DNA of 64,000 nt. Source: Rhodococcus yunnanensis NBRC 103083. Lineage in GTDB: Bacteria > Actinomycetota > Actinomycetes > Mycobacteriales > Mycobacteriaceae. The notes below the pieces were generated by a model, which worked only from the letters and a program-made list of their open reading frames with translations, had not been told where the DNA came from and did not search any database. Of this stretch, positions 1 through 7,813 are shown piece by piece. The stretch lies in assembly GCF_001895005.1 (NCBI RefSeq), contig NZ_BCXH01000011.1, positions 1 through 64,000 on the forward strand, written 5' to 3'. Positions within the stretch are counted from its first letter, which is position 1. Every line of letters starts with the position of its first letter. The position numbers were made by a program, and so were the translations under genes.

Positions 1-2
1 AT

Positions 3-326
3 GGGGAAACTGGGGATATCGACGACATTACCTGGTGGCGAGCATTCGACGATGTGGACGAGGCACATCGAGAGTTGATCGAGGGCGTCGAACGCTGGGG
101 TTTCAACCGCGCGCGCATTGACAACTGGATCAAGATCGCAGGTAACGCGGGCAACGAGAAGGTGCAACGTACCGTGTCGATGGGATACGGCCCGGCGGGA
201 CTGGTGTCGGAGGTTACTGCGACGTCGCGGATCGGGCGTGAGGTTCATCAGTCGCGTATCTACATCAAGCCCAAGAATTATGCGCCCGAGCGGTTGGAGC
301 GAGTTCGAGCAGTGGGCATCGGGTAG
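3..326 (+). CDS. 3' part of an unidentified protein
   Basis: The reading frame is open from the left edge of the window and stops at 324-326, so the start lies outside. A GTG at 54 could start a 90-residue protein, but the frame continues in protein-like composition upstream of it (GETGDIDDITWWRAF). The visible part is acidic at first, then rich in basic and aromatic residues, with Trp-Gly-Phe and Tyr-Ile-Lys patches. I recognise no motif, signal peptide or membrane segment. It converges with the AraC-type gene 34 bases downstream. It could be the tail of a larger enzyme or a short protein of its own; no function is proposed. Confidence 0.55.
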   Translation, partial: GETGDIDDITWWRAFDDVDEAHRELIEGVERWGFNRARIDNWIKIAGNAGNEKVQRTVSMGYGPAGLVSEVTATSRIGREVHQSRIYIKPKNYAPERLERVRAVGIG

Positions 327-360
327 TGGCACACGAGAAACTGGGGCCCTGAGCCGAAAG

Positions 361-1377
361 CTACCGATACGCCCCTGGCGTCTGGCCGGTCCAGCGTTTG
401 AACGCACGTCGGAACGCCGAGGGCTCGGAGAATCCGAGTTTGTTCGAGATGTCGTCGACCGAATCGCCGCGGCTCAGACCCGAGACCGCTGCGTCGCGCA
501 GAACTTCCTCGCGGAGCTGGTTGACCGACGTTCCTTCCTGCCGGAGGAGCCGCCGGAGGTGAGCGGTGCTGACCGACAGCATGTTTGCGATGTCGTCGGT
601 ACCCGGTGCATCACCGTGCAATCCGAGTTCGAGGGCACGGCGTACTTGTGAGGATGCGGTGCTGTCGTAGTCGCGTGCGGTGAACAACAGGTTCGGCGAC
701 TCACGCAGATATTCGGCCAACGTCTCCTCGGTCTGGACGATGGGCGCTCGCATAGCGGAGTTGTCGAATTCGAGTACTGCCGCCGGCGCGCCGAATGTCA
801 CTCGGGTTCCAAACATTCGGTCGTACAGTTTGCCCGTCGCCGGGTCGTCCATGGCGTACGGAAGCTCGACCGAATGCAACTTCACACGCCCGCCGATGAG
901 CCAGGCCGCGAAGCGATGGACCAGCACCATACGAAAATCGGTGAGCAAATTCGCTGCCGTCTCTCGCGCCGCCTCGGGGAGGTGGCTGTTGTCGGCAGGT
1001 GGGATGGACAGCCGAGTCGTCTGGTCTCCGCGGGTGATCAGCATCGGCGGCATGCCGGACAGAACTCGCGTCGTCTCGGCCATTCGGTACAGCGCCGCCG
1101 ACAGATCGGGGGAATGAATGAGCGTCTGGCAGATCACACGAAAACTGCCGCGCCGCATGGGCGTCGACGCAAGACCGAACAACTCGTCACCGGTGATCTG
1201 CCAGGTGGCCTGCGTGAACAGCGTGACCTGTTCGGCTGTGAGCCGCGAGTGCGGATCGTCCAACTTCTCGGGCCCGATACCCGCCACTGCGAGGGGATAC
1301 GACAGGTCGAGTCCGCCACTGGTTGCCAACCGAACAGCTTTGACGACGAAGTCGACGGGTATGGTTCGCGGTGCCAT
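361..1377 (-). CDS. AraC-family transcriptional regulator
   Basis: This 338-residue protein has the layout of the ornithine-utilisation type of AraC regulators. The N-terminal part (about 1-200) resembles the arabinose-binding-like ligand domain, including its FGLAS and RGSFRVIC segments. The C-terminal part (about 235-338) is the two-helix-turn-helix DNA-binding domain, with the typical end LGFSEPSAFRRAFKRWTGQTPGAYR split by its second recognition helix. The start lies six bases after the stop of the aminotransferase gene on the same strand, so the two are probably cotranscribed. The regulator may control amino-acid or keto-acid turnover, but that is inference from position only. The inducer cannot be read from the sequence. 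Confidence 0.9.
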   Translation of the reverse strand: MAPRTIPVDFVVKAVRLATSGGLDLSYPLAVAGIGPEKLDDPHSRLTAEQVTLFTQATWQITGDELFGLASTPMRRGSFRVICQTLIHSPDLSAALYRMAETTRVLSGMPPMLITRGDQTTRLSIPPADNSHLPEAARETAANLLTDFRMVLVHRFAAWLIGGRVKLHSVELPYAMDDPATGKLYDRMFGTRVTFGAPAAVLEFDNSAMRAPIVQTEETLAEYLRESPNLLFTARDYDSTASSQVRRALELGLHGDAPGTDDIANMLSVSTAHLRRLLRQEGTSVNQLREEVLRDAAVSGLSRGDSVDDISNKLGFSEPSAFRRAFKRWTGQTPGAYR

Positions 1378-1383
1378 GGTCGC

Positions 1384-2622
1384 TCAGAGCGCGAGCAGCC
1401 TTTCGGCTGCATCGGCGAGAACGGCATCCTTCTTGCAGAATGCGAAGCGCACCAATGTTTTCCACGATCCGGGATGATCGACGAAGGCGGTGACGGGTAC
1501 AGCGGCCACGCCGATCCGATCGGGAAGCGACCTGCAGAACCCGAGGGCGTCGGTCTCGCCGAGCGGCGAGACGTCTGCGCACACGAAATACGTTCCGCTG
1601 CTTTCCTTGACGTCCAATCCGGCCTTGGTCAATGCCGTCGACAGCACATCACGTTTGGACTGGAGGCCGCGACGAAGATTCTCGACCCACGCGTCCTCGT
1701 GATCGAGGGCATGCGCCACGGCGGGTTGGAACGGCGTCCCGCCGACGAACGTCATGAACTGTTTGGCTGCGCGCACTGCGGAGATGAGTTCGGCAGGTCC
1801 CAGTGCCCAACCGGTCTTCCATCCGGTCGCGTTGAACGTCTTCGCGGCGCTCGAGACGGTGACCGTGCGCTCGAACATGCCTGGGAGCGTGCACAGCGGC
1901 ACATGCAGGGCAGGAGTGGAGCCTGCGGAATGACCGGAAAAAGCAGGAGTGGAGCCTGCGGAATGACCCAACTGAGGTGCGTCGAACACCAGTCTTTCGT
2001 AGACCTCGTCGGTGAGTACGAGCAGGTCGTGCTCGCACGCGATCTCTGCGATCCGGGTCAACTCGACACGGGTGAGGACCGTGCCCGTGGGATTGTGTGG
2101 TGAATTGACGATCAACAGCTTCGTGTGAGGGCCGATGGCGCGCTCGAGGGCGTCGAGGTCGACGGCGAACCCTGCACCCTCGGCGACCAGTGGAACCGTT
2201 GTGCGTTTGGCGCCGGCGAGGGCGACGGCTGCAGCGTACGAGTCGTAGTAGGGCTCGATGAGCAGGACTTCCTCGCCCGGTTCGACGAGCCCGAGCACGG
2301 TCGCAGCAATGGCCTCGGTTGCTCCTACGGTGACGAGCACCTGCGCGTCGGGGTCGTACTCGGTGCCGAAGCGCCGCGCACGGTCCGCGGCGATCGCGTG
2401 GCGAAGAACCGGCATTCCCGGTCCCGGCGAGTACTGGTTGAGACCTTGGGAAATGGCGTCCCGCGCTGCTTCGAGCATCGACTCTGGGCCGTCGGTGTCC
2501 GGAAATCCCTGGCCGAGGTTGACGGCGCCCTTCGCGACGGCGAGCGCTGTCATCTCGGCGAAGATGGTCGACGCGAAGGGTCGTAGGCGTTCGACGGTTC
2601 GGCTCTGGTGCTCCGCGGACAT
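1384..2622 (-). CDS. PLP-dependent class I/II aminotransferase with an in-frame repeat insertion
   Basis: This 412-residue fold-type I aminotransferase resembles the methionine/glutamine and N-succinyldiaminopimelate aminotransferase group. Visible landmarks are NLGQGFPD near the N-terminus, SPHNPTG near 174-180, DEVYERLVFD near 205-214, and the catalytic lysine in SSAAKTFNATGWK at K261. It transfers an amino group between an amino acid and a keto acid through pyridoxal phosphate; the substrate is not decidable here. The oddity lies between DEVYERLVFDAPQ and the usual HVPLCTLPGM. Residues 219-239 are two copies of an 11-residue unit, GHSAGSTPAFS, encoded by the same repeat that forms intergenic arrays elsewhere in the window. 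The frame is kept and all catalytic motifs are intact, so it may still be active. Confidence 0.93.
   Translation of the reverse strand: MSAEHQSRTVERLRPFASTIFAEMTALAVAKGAVNLGQGFPDTDGPESMLEAARDAISQGLNQYSPGPGMPVLRHAIAADRARRFGTEYDPDAQVLVTVGATEAIAATVLGLVEPGEEVLLIEPYYDSYAAAVALAGAKRTTVPLVAEGAGFAVDLDALERAIGPHTKLLIVNSPHNPTGTVLTRVELTRIAEIACEHDLLVLTDEVYERLVFDAPQLGHSAGSTPAFSGHSAGSTPALHVPLCTLPGMFERTVTVSSAAKTFNATGWKTGWALGPAELISAVRAAKQFMTFVGGTPFQPAVAHALDHEDAWVENLRRGLQSKRDVLSTALTKAGLDVKESSGTYFVCADVSPLGETDALGFCRSLPDRIGVAAVPVTAFVDHPGSWKTLVRFAFCKKDAVLADAAERLLAL
1910..1968. repeat. Two intragenic copies of the 33-bp repeat
   Basis: Two copies of GCAGGAGTGGAGCCTGCGG followed by AATGACC begin at 1910 and 1943, exactly 33 bases apart. 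They lie inside the aminotransferase gene. The core is the reverse complement of the unit seen at 12125-12315 and differs from it by the AATGACC/AACGACC change. Because 33 is divisible by three, the insertion adds 11 residues per copy without shifting the frame. Confidence 0.9.
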
Positions 2623-2632
2623 TGCTGCAGCC

Positions 2633-2779
2633 TATCTGGGTCGTTCCTGCAGGCTCCACTCCCGGCGTAGGTGGGTTGTTCCGGCAGGCTCCACTCCCGG
2701 CGTATCTGGGTCGTTCCTGCAGGCTCCACTCCCGGCGTATCTGGGTCGTTCCTGCAGGCTCCACTCCCGGCGTATCTGG
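2633..2779. repeat. Tandem repeat array A, four 35-bp units plus a partial unit
   Basis: Units start at 2633, 2668, 2703 and 2738, each ending in CTCCACTCCCGGCG, followed by a seven-base partial unit TATCTGG at 2773. Units 1, 3 and 4 are identical and unit 2 carries several changes. The unit is two bases longer than the 33-bp versions elsewhere, partly because it has CCTGCAGG where others have CCGCAGG. The array fills the gap between the divergent aminotransferase and carboxymuconolactone decarboxylase-like genes and abuts the -35 box of the latter's promoter. Short open frames through the array are artefacts of its open reading in several frames. Confidence 0.92.
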
Positions 2780-2806
2780 TGTCACATTTCGGGCAGGAGC
2801 CTCGTC
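2780..2806 (+). promoter_or_regulatory. ECF41-type promoter of the CMD gene
   Basis: TGTCACA at 2780-2786 and CGTC at 2803-2806 are separated by 16 bases. This matches the -35/-10 pattern published for ECF41 sigma factors (TGTCACA, about 16 bases, CGTC). It lies upstream of the CMD-family gene, and the ECF41 sigma gene is the gene's immediate neighbour, so the pairing of motif and regulator is strong circumstantial evidence. The site starts exactly where repeat array A ends. Confidence 0.75.
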
Positions 2807-2847
2807 CACATCGTAGGAGCAACCATTACGACGAAGGAGTGATGACC

Positions 2848-3423
2848 ATGTCTCGCATTCCACCCGTCCCACCTGCGCAAGCACCCGTTCTCGTGCGGTG
2901 GGCATACAAAGCTGCAGCCAGGATGGTCGGCGAAGTACCCGAGCCCTTCGCGGTGAGCGCACACCACCCGAAGCTGCTGTTCGCTTCGCTCATCCACGAA
3001 TTCGCCGCAGGCAAGGCGTCGTCGACGCTTCCGACGAGCGTGCGTGAGATCGCCGTGTATCGGACTGCCTGGACTCTCGGGTGCTCGTGGTGCGTCGACT
3101 TCGGCGTCATGATGCAGCGGCTCGACGGTCTCGACATCGACCGCCTTCGAGACATCGACGACTACCGGACCTCGCCGGCGTTCACGGAAGACGAACGAGC
3201 GGCGATCGCCTACGCCGATGCCGTCACGGCAACTCCGAGTGCCGCGACCGACGAGCAGGTCGCGGATCTCGAGGCTCGTTTCGGGCGGGCGGGGGTCATC
3301 GAACTGACGTATCAGATCGGATTGGAGAACATGCGGGCCCGCATCAACTCCTCGCTGGGAATTGCCGAGCAGGGATTCAGCTCGGGGGCTGCGTGCCGGG
3401 TGCCGTGGGAGGCGGGGGCGTAG
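2848..3423 (+). CDS. Carboxymuconolactone decarboxylase-family (AhpD-like) protein
   Basis: This 191-residue all-helical protein carries the AhpD/CMD signature. A CxxC pair (C79, C82 in GCSWCVDFG) follows an REIAVYRTAW helix, the redox or acid-base centre of this family. I placed the start at ATG 2848 because GAAGGAG at 2833-2839 is at good distance; ATG 2842 would be only two bases from it. Such proteins next to ECF41 sigma factors are one of the three COE target classes (carboxymuconolactone decarboxylase, oxidoreductase, epimerase). The promoter motif upstream agrees with that. The physiological substrate is unknown; peroxidase-type redox activity is plausible from CxxC. The last 47 bases overlap the convergent sigma gene. 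Confidence 0.9.
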   Translation: MSRIPPVPPAQAPVLVRWAYKAAARMVGEVPEPFAVSAHHPKLLFASLIHEFAAGKASSTLPTSVREIAVYRTAWTLGCSWCVDFGVMMQRLDGLDIDRLRDIDDYRTSPAFTEDERAAIAYADAVTATPSAATDEQVADLEARFGRAGVIELTYQIGLENMRARINSSLGIAEQGFSSGAACRVPWEAGA

Positions 3424-4342
3424 CCGACATGGCAAGCAGGTCTGCCGCGACACCGCCGAGTTTGGAGGGGTTCGCGAAATCGTAGGCCGCCCAGACGAGC
3501 CCGTCGCGGACGGTGAAGCCGCCCACTCGGCCGGGGAAGCTGCGATGGTCGTCGTCGCCGGGCGAGCCCGAGGAGTAGTAGCCGAGGCTGCCGTTGACCA
3601 TGGCAGGTGCCATCGACGAGAGCGACCCAGCGCCGTACATCGACACGAGCCCCAGGTAGAAGCGTGCGCACTTGTCCGGTCCGAGGATGACCCGTGCGGC
3701 CGTCCGCGTGGTGCCACCCGAGTCGCCGATCGTCCTGCAGTCCGGGTGGAGAGCGGCGACGACGCGGGTGAGATCGCCGCTGGCCATCGCCTCCATCAAG
3801 CGGCCGACGGCCTCGTTGTGTTCGGTGGACGTCACCGGCTCGGGGGCCGCGTCGACGTGCTTGCGAGCGCGGGCCGCGAGCTGCCTCGCAGCGCTGGAAC
3901 TGACGCCGAGGATGTCCGCCACCTCGTCGAACGGAACGGAGAAGCCGTCGTGCAGTACGAATGCGACTCGCTGGGCCGGAGACAAGGTGTCGAGGACGAC
4001 GAGGGCGGCCAGGCGTGCATCCTCGTCACGGACGAGTAGATCGAGGGGATCGTTCGACTGCGTGCTCGGCGACGTCGCGATCGGCTCCGGTAGCCATTGA
4101 CCGACGTAGCTCTCGCGTCGAACTGCCGCTGATTTCAGGCGATCCAGACAGATACGAGCCACGACGGTGGTGAGCCACCCACGCAGATCGGCGATGGTGT
4201 CGGCGTCGCTGCCGCTGAGGCGGAGCCAGCTCTCCTGTACCGCATCCTCGGCGTCGGCGACGCTGCCTGTCATCCGATATCCGACGGCCATCAGGTGGCC
4301 GCGGTGCGATTGGAAGTCCCGAGCGAGCGACGTGGTGCTCAT
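3377..4342 (-). CDS. ECF41-family RNA polymerase sigma factor (SigJ-like)
   Basis: This 321-residue sigma factor has region 2 (about 10-75, with AEDAVQESWLRL), region 4 (about 110-165) and a SnoaL-like C-terminal extension. ECF41 hallmarks are visible: WLPEP in the interdomain linker (residues 83-87), a DSGGTT segment equivalent to DGGGR, and NPSKL near residue 291, equivalent to the NPDKL motif. In this group the extension replaces an anti-sigma factor and controls activity in cis. The start was set at MSTTSLARD, because the longer frame adds 15 residues with no ribosome site. Its neighbour is the CMD gene that carries the matching promoter. The activating signal is unknown. Confidence 0.92.
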   Translation of the reverse strand: MSTTSLARDFQSHRGHLMAVGYRMTGSVADAEDAVQESWLRLSGSDADTIADLRGWLTTVVARICLDRLKSAAVRRESYVGQWLPEPIATSPSTQSNDPLDLLVRDEDARLAALVVLDTLSPAQRVAFVLHDGFSVPFDEVADILGVSSSAARQLAARARKHVDAAPEPVTSTEHNEAVGRLMEAMASGDLTRVVAALHPDCRTIGDSGGTTRTAARVILGPDKCARFYLGLVSMYGAGSLSSMAPAMVNGSLGYYSSGSPGDDDHRSFPGRVGGFTVRDGLVWAAYDFANPSKLGGVAADLLAMSATPPPPTAPGTQPPS

Positions 4343-4385
4343 GTCGGAGAGAATACTTCGGTCACCGATCGGTAGGCTTCGACCC

Positions 4386-5372
4386 ATGCGATTCGGATTG
4401 TTCGTTCCTCAAGGCTGGCGTCTGGACCTGGTCGGCATCGACCCTTCTGCACAGTGGGATGTGATGCGAGATATCGCCACCGCTGCCGATTCGGGACCGT
4501 GGGAGTCCCTGTGGGTCTACGACCACTTCCACACCGTGCCCGAACCGACCGAGGAAGCCACACACGAAGCGTGGACGCTGATGTCGGCATTCGCGGCGTC
4601 GACGTCGCGCGTCCGCCTCGGTCAGATGTGCACCGCGATGGCATACCGCAACCCGGCGTACCTCGCGAAGGTCGCGGCGACGGTCGACGTGATCTCCGGT
4701 GGCCGCGTCGAGATGGGTATCGGCGCAGGCTGGTACGAGCACGAGTGGCGTGCCTACGGCTACGGATTCCCGCCGGCAGGACAGCGCCTGGGTGCGCTCG
4801 ACGAAGGTGTGCAGATCTTCAAGCAGGCCTGGGAGACGGGGTCGGCGACTCTGGACGGCAAGTACTACCAGGTCGATGGTGCTCGGGTTTGGCCGAAGCC
4901 GTTGCAGGACGGCGGAATTCCGCTGTGGATCGCAGGCGGCGGTGAGAAGGTGACGCTGAAGATCGCAGCCAAGTACGCCGACTACACCAACTTCGACGGC
5001 ACGCCCGAGGGGTTCGTTCGCAAGTCGGAACTTCTGAAGGGCCACTGCGACACCGTCGGTCGCGATTTCGATTCGATCGTCCGATCGTCGAACTACAACG
5101 TCGCGATCGGTAGCACCGAAGCCGAGGTCGAGGACCGGCTGAAGCAGCTGGAGGAGCGTCTGACCAAGTACGTCGGCGCGGAGAAGGCCGAGGGTGCGCT
5201 GGGTGCATTCCGCGGCCTACCCGGAGTCGGAACCCCGGAGCAGATCGTGGAGAACCTCAGCGCGCTGAAGGACAAGGGCCTGGGCTACGGCATCTTCTAC
5301 TTCCCGGAGGCGGCGTACGACCGCTCCGGTATCGAGCTCTTCGAACGGGAAGTCATCCCCGCCCTCACCTAG
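4386..5372 (+). CDS. LLM-class F420-dependent oxidoreductase
   Basis: This 328-residue TIM-barrel protein belongs to the luciferase-like monooxygenase group that uses coenzyme F420 in Actinobacteria. Typical segments are FGLFVPQGW at the N-terminus, SLWVYDHFHTV, VRLGQM, and the barrel signature SGGRVEMGIGAGWYEHE near residues 100-116. The start ATG 4386 gives this canonical N-terminus; the longer frame upstream runs antisense through the sigma gene and is not used. It is divergent from the ECF41 sigma gene with 43 bases between starts. Oxidoreductases are another known ECF41 target class, but I see no second TGTCACA/CGTC promoter here. The substrate is unknown. Confidence 0.9.
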   Translation: MRFGLFVPQGWRLDLVGIDPSAQWDVMRDIATAADSGPWESLWVYDHFHTVPEPTEEATHEAWTLMSAFAASTSRVRLGQMCTAMAYRNPAYLAKVAATVDVISGGRVEMGIGAGWYEHEWRAYGYGFPPAGQRLGALDEGVQIFKQAWETGSATLDGKYYQVDGARVWPKPLQDGGIPLWIAGGGEKVTLKIAAKYADYTNFDGTPEGFVRKSELLKGHCDTVGRDFDSIVRSSNYNVAIGSTEAEVEDRLKQLEERLTKYVGAEKAEGALGAFRGLPGVGTPEQIVENLSALKDKGLGYGIFYFPEAAYDRSGIELFEREVIPALT

Positions 5373-5376
5373 GTCA

Positions 5377-6045
5377 CTACTGGAGGTCGTCGGGAAGGTC
5401 GTGTGGGTCCACCAGCAGTTGCTGGTTCTCGGCCTCACGCACCTTCTCCGACAATCCGATGTTCGCGACCAACAGCTGCCATTCCGCTTCGCTGATCTGC
5501 GCGGTCGCGCGCTCGATCACCGATGCATCCTTGGTTCCCCATGCAATGGGCATAGGGGAGACCATTTGCCAGGTTTCGCTGATGGTGTTCTTGTTGCGGT
5601 CGGCCAGCACCGAAATCGACGGTACGAGTTCGCCCTCGACCAGTTCGTGACCCGGCAGCGAGCGAATGCTGCGGGTCACCAGAGCGTAGTGGGGCGCTTC
5701 GGCGTCGGGCTTCGCGATGTCGACGAGGGCCAGCAGAGTGACTCCGCGGGCGCGTTTCTCGGCGATGATCGCAGGAACCAGATCGCCTTTGGCGTACAGA
5801 TCCTCGACTGTGCCGACCTTCCTCGGCGCCCACACCATGACCCACAACGAGGTCGCCGCCGCGATGACGAAGACGGCGCCGAGGATGTAGGACCACGGAT
5901 GGGCCAACCAGAAGAACCATGCGGTCGCCGCGATCAAGATCACAGCAGTGAAGATCGCAGACGAACGGAGCCTGCGGACATCCGCCATCGTCTCGTTCAC
6001 CGACTTGGCGTGGTCCACATCGACAGGAAACTGGAATCGGCGCAC
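5377..6045 (-). CDS. Membrane protein, probably DUF3239 family
   Basis: This 222-residue protein has two adjacent hydrophobic helices (about 30-48 and 50-72), then a cytoplasmic domain of about 150 residues with YALVTRSIRSLPGHE and a conserved-looking GTKDASVIERA segment. This arrangement matches my memory of DUF3239 proteins of Corynebacteriales; the family has no established role. It ends five bases from the convergent oxidoreductase stop. It sits just downstream of the helicase gene on the same strand (24 bases), so readthrough is likely. No enzymatic motif is visible. Confidence 0.75.
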   Translation of the reverse strand: MRRFQFPVDVDHAKSVNETMADVRRLRSSAIFTAVILIAATAWFFWLAHPWSYILGAVFVIAAATSLWVMVWAPRKVGTVEDLYAKGDLVPAIIAEKRARGVTLLALVDIAKPDAEAPHYALVTRSIRSLPGHELVEGELVPSISVLADRNKNTISETWQMVSPMPIAWGTKDASVIERATAQISEAEWQLLVANIGLSEKVREAENQQLLVDPHDLPDDLQ

Positions 6046-6068
6046 ACGCTCATTAGTAGCACGAGCTG

Positions 6069-7724
6069 TCAGATGGCAGGTCCGAGCATGTCGTCGGCAT
6101 CGGTGATCCGGTACGCGTAGCCCTGCTCGGCCAGGAACCGCTGACGGTGAGCGGCGTATTCGGCGTCGAGGGTGTCACGGGAGACAACGGAGTAGAAGTG
6201 CGCCTGGCCGCCGTCGTGTTTGGGACGGAGGAGTCGTCCGAGCCGTTGCGCCTCTTCCTGGCGTGAGCCGAATGTGCCCGAAACCTGCACGGCCACGGAC
6301 GCTTCCGGGAGATCGATCGAGAAGTTCGCTACCTTGCTCACCACGAGTGTCTGGATCTCGCCCTTACGGAACGCGTCGAAGAGCACTTCGCGTTCCTTGT
6401 TCTTCGTCGATCCCTGGATCACCGGGGCGTTCAGTGCCTCACCCAACTCGTCGAGTTGGTCGAGGTATGCGCCGATCACGAGTGTCGGAGCGTCCTGGTG
6501 TTTCGCCAGAATCGATTTCACGACGGCGACCTTGGTGTGTGCCGTCGAGCACAGTTTGTACCGCTCCTCGGGCTCGGCGACCGCATACGCCATCCGCTCT
6601 GCGTCGGTCAGCGTGACGCGGACCTCGATGCACTCGGCAGGCGCGATCCACCCCTGAGCCTCGATGTCCTTCCACGGCGCGTCGTAGCGCTTGGGGCCGA
6701 TGAGCGAGAAGACATCGCCCTCACGGCCGTCCTCGCGCACCAACGTCGCGGTCAGACCGAGTCGGCGCCGAGACTGCAGATCGGCCGTCATGCGGAAGAC
6801 AGGGGCGGGCAGCAGGTGGACCTCGTCGTAGATCACCAGACCCCAGTCGCGGGAATCGAACAATTCGAGATGCTTGTACTCACCCTTGGTGCGTCGAGTG
6901 ATGACCTGATACGTGGCGATTGTCACAGGGCGAATCTCCTTGCGCTCGCCCGAGTACTCGCCGACCTCTTCCTCGGTGAGCGACGTGCGTGCGATGAGTT
7001 CGCGCTTCCACTGGCGACCGGCGACGGTGTTGGTGACGAGAATGAGCGTGGTCGCCTTCGCCTTCGCCATCGCGGCGGCGCCGACCATCGTCTTGCCCGC
7101 GCCACACGGAAGCACGACGACGCCCGAGCCACCGGCCCAGAACGAATCCGCGGCCATCTCCTGGTAATCGCGCAGCGTCCACTTGCCGCCCTCGGTGTCG
7201 AGCTCGATGGGATGAGCTTCGCCGTCGACGTAACCGGCGAGGTCCTCGGCGGGCCAGCCGATCTTCAGCAGCATCTGCTTGAGGTGCCCGCGTTCGCTCG
7301 GGTGAACGATGACGGTGTCCTCGTCGACCTTCGCCCCGAGCATCGGAGCGATCTTCTTGTGCCGCATGACCTCGGTGAGGACCGCTCGATCGAGGCTGAT
7401 CAGCGCCAGGCCGTGCACGGGGCTCTTGACCAACTGCAGGCGCCCGTAGCGGGCCATCGTGTCGACGATGTCGACGAGAAGCGGCTGTGGAACGGCGTAG
7501 CGCGAGAAATTGACGAGCGCGTCGACGACCTGCTCGGCGTCGTGACCGGCGGCGCGGGCGTTCCACAACGCGAGTGGAGTGATGCGGTACGTGTGTATGT
7601 GCTCGGGCGCTCGTTCGAGTTCGGCGAACGGCGCTATGGCTCCGCGAGCAGCTCCGGCAAGGGGATGATCGATCTCGAGCAACAGCGTCTTGTCGGACTG
7701 GACGATCAGGGGGCCGTCGGTCAC
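6069..7724 (-). CDS. ercc3: XPB/Ercc3-type DNA repair helicase
   Basis: This 551-residue superfamily 2 helicase matches bacterial XPB. It has an N-terminal helicase-associated domain (about 1-180), Walker A in PCGAGKT (206-212), the DEVH box (300-303), SRRRLGLTATLVRED (motif III region), and motif VI in AQRLGRLLRPK near the C-terminus. Bacterial XPB unwinds DNA 3' to 5' and is implicated in repair. I chose GTG 7724 because AGGAGGA lies a few bases upstream; the 18 extra residues of the longer frame include that ribosome site. The next gene upstream encodes its conserved neighbour (Rv0862c-like). In mycobacteria these two genes are also paired. Confidence 0.95.
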   Translation of the reverse strand: MTDGPLIVQSDKTLLLEIDHPLAGAARGAIAPFAELERAPEHIHTYRITPLALWNARAAGHDAEQVVDALVNFSRYAVPQPLLVDIVDTMARYGRLQLVKSPVHGLALISLDRAVLTEVMRHKKIAPMLGAKVDEDTVIVHPSERGHLKQMLLKIGWPAEDLAGYVDGEAHPIELDTEGGKWTLRDYQEMAADSFWAGGSGVVVLPCGAGKTMVGAAAMAKAKATTLILVTNTVAGRQWKRELIARTSLTEEEVGEYSGERKEIRPVTIATYQVITRRTKGEYKHLELFDSRDWGLVIYDEVHLLPAPVFRMTADLQSRRRLGLTATLVREDGREGDVFSLIGPKRYDAPWKDIEAQGWIAPAECIEVRVTLTDAERMAYAVAEPEERYKLCSTAHTKVAVVKSILAKHQDAPTLVIGAYLDQLDELGEALNAPVIQGSTKNKEREVLFDAFRKGEIQTLVVSKVANFSIDLPEASVAVQVSGTFGSRQEEAQRLGRLLRPKHDGGQAHFYSVVSRDTLDAEYAAHRQRFLAEQGYAYRITDADDMLGPAI

Positions 7725-7813
7725 AGTTCCTCCTAGAGAACTTCGGTGTCGCGCGCAGAAAGTGCGCAACTTCTCCATTGTCCTGATATGGAGGCCCTGG
7801 CGCCATGTGACGG

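Noticed and set aside
2622..2842. Short open frames through repeat array A on both strands
   Set aside because: They consist of repeated LQAPLPAYLGRSCR-like peptides produced by the DNA repeat and have no ribosome sites; the insertion inside the aminotransferase is different because it sits within a conserved protein.
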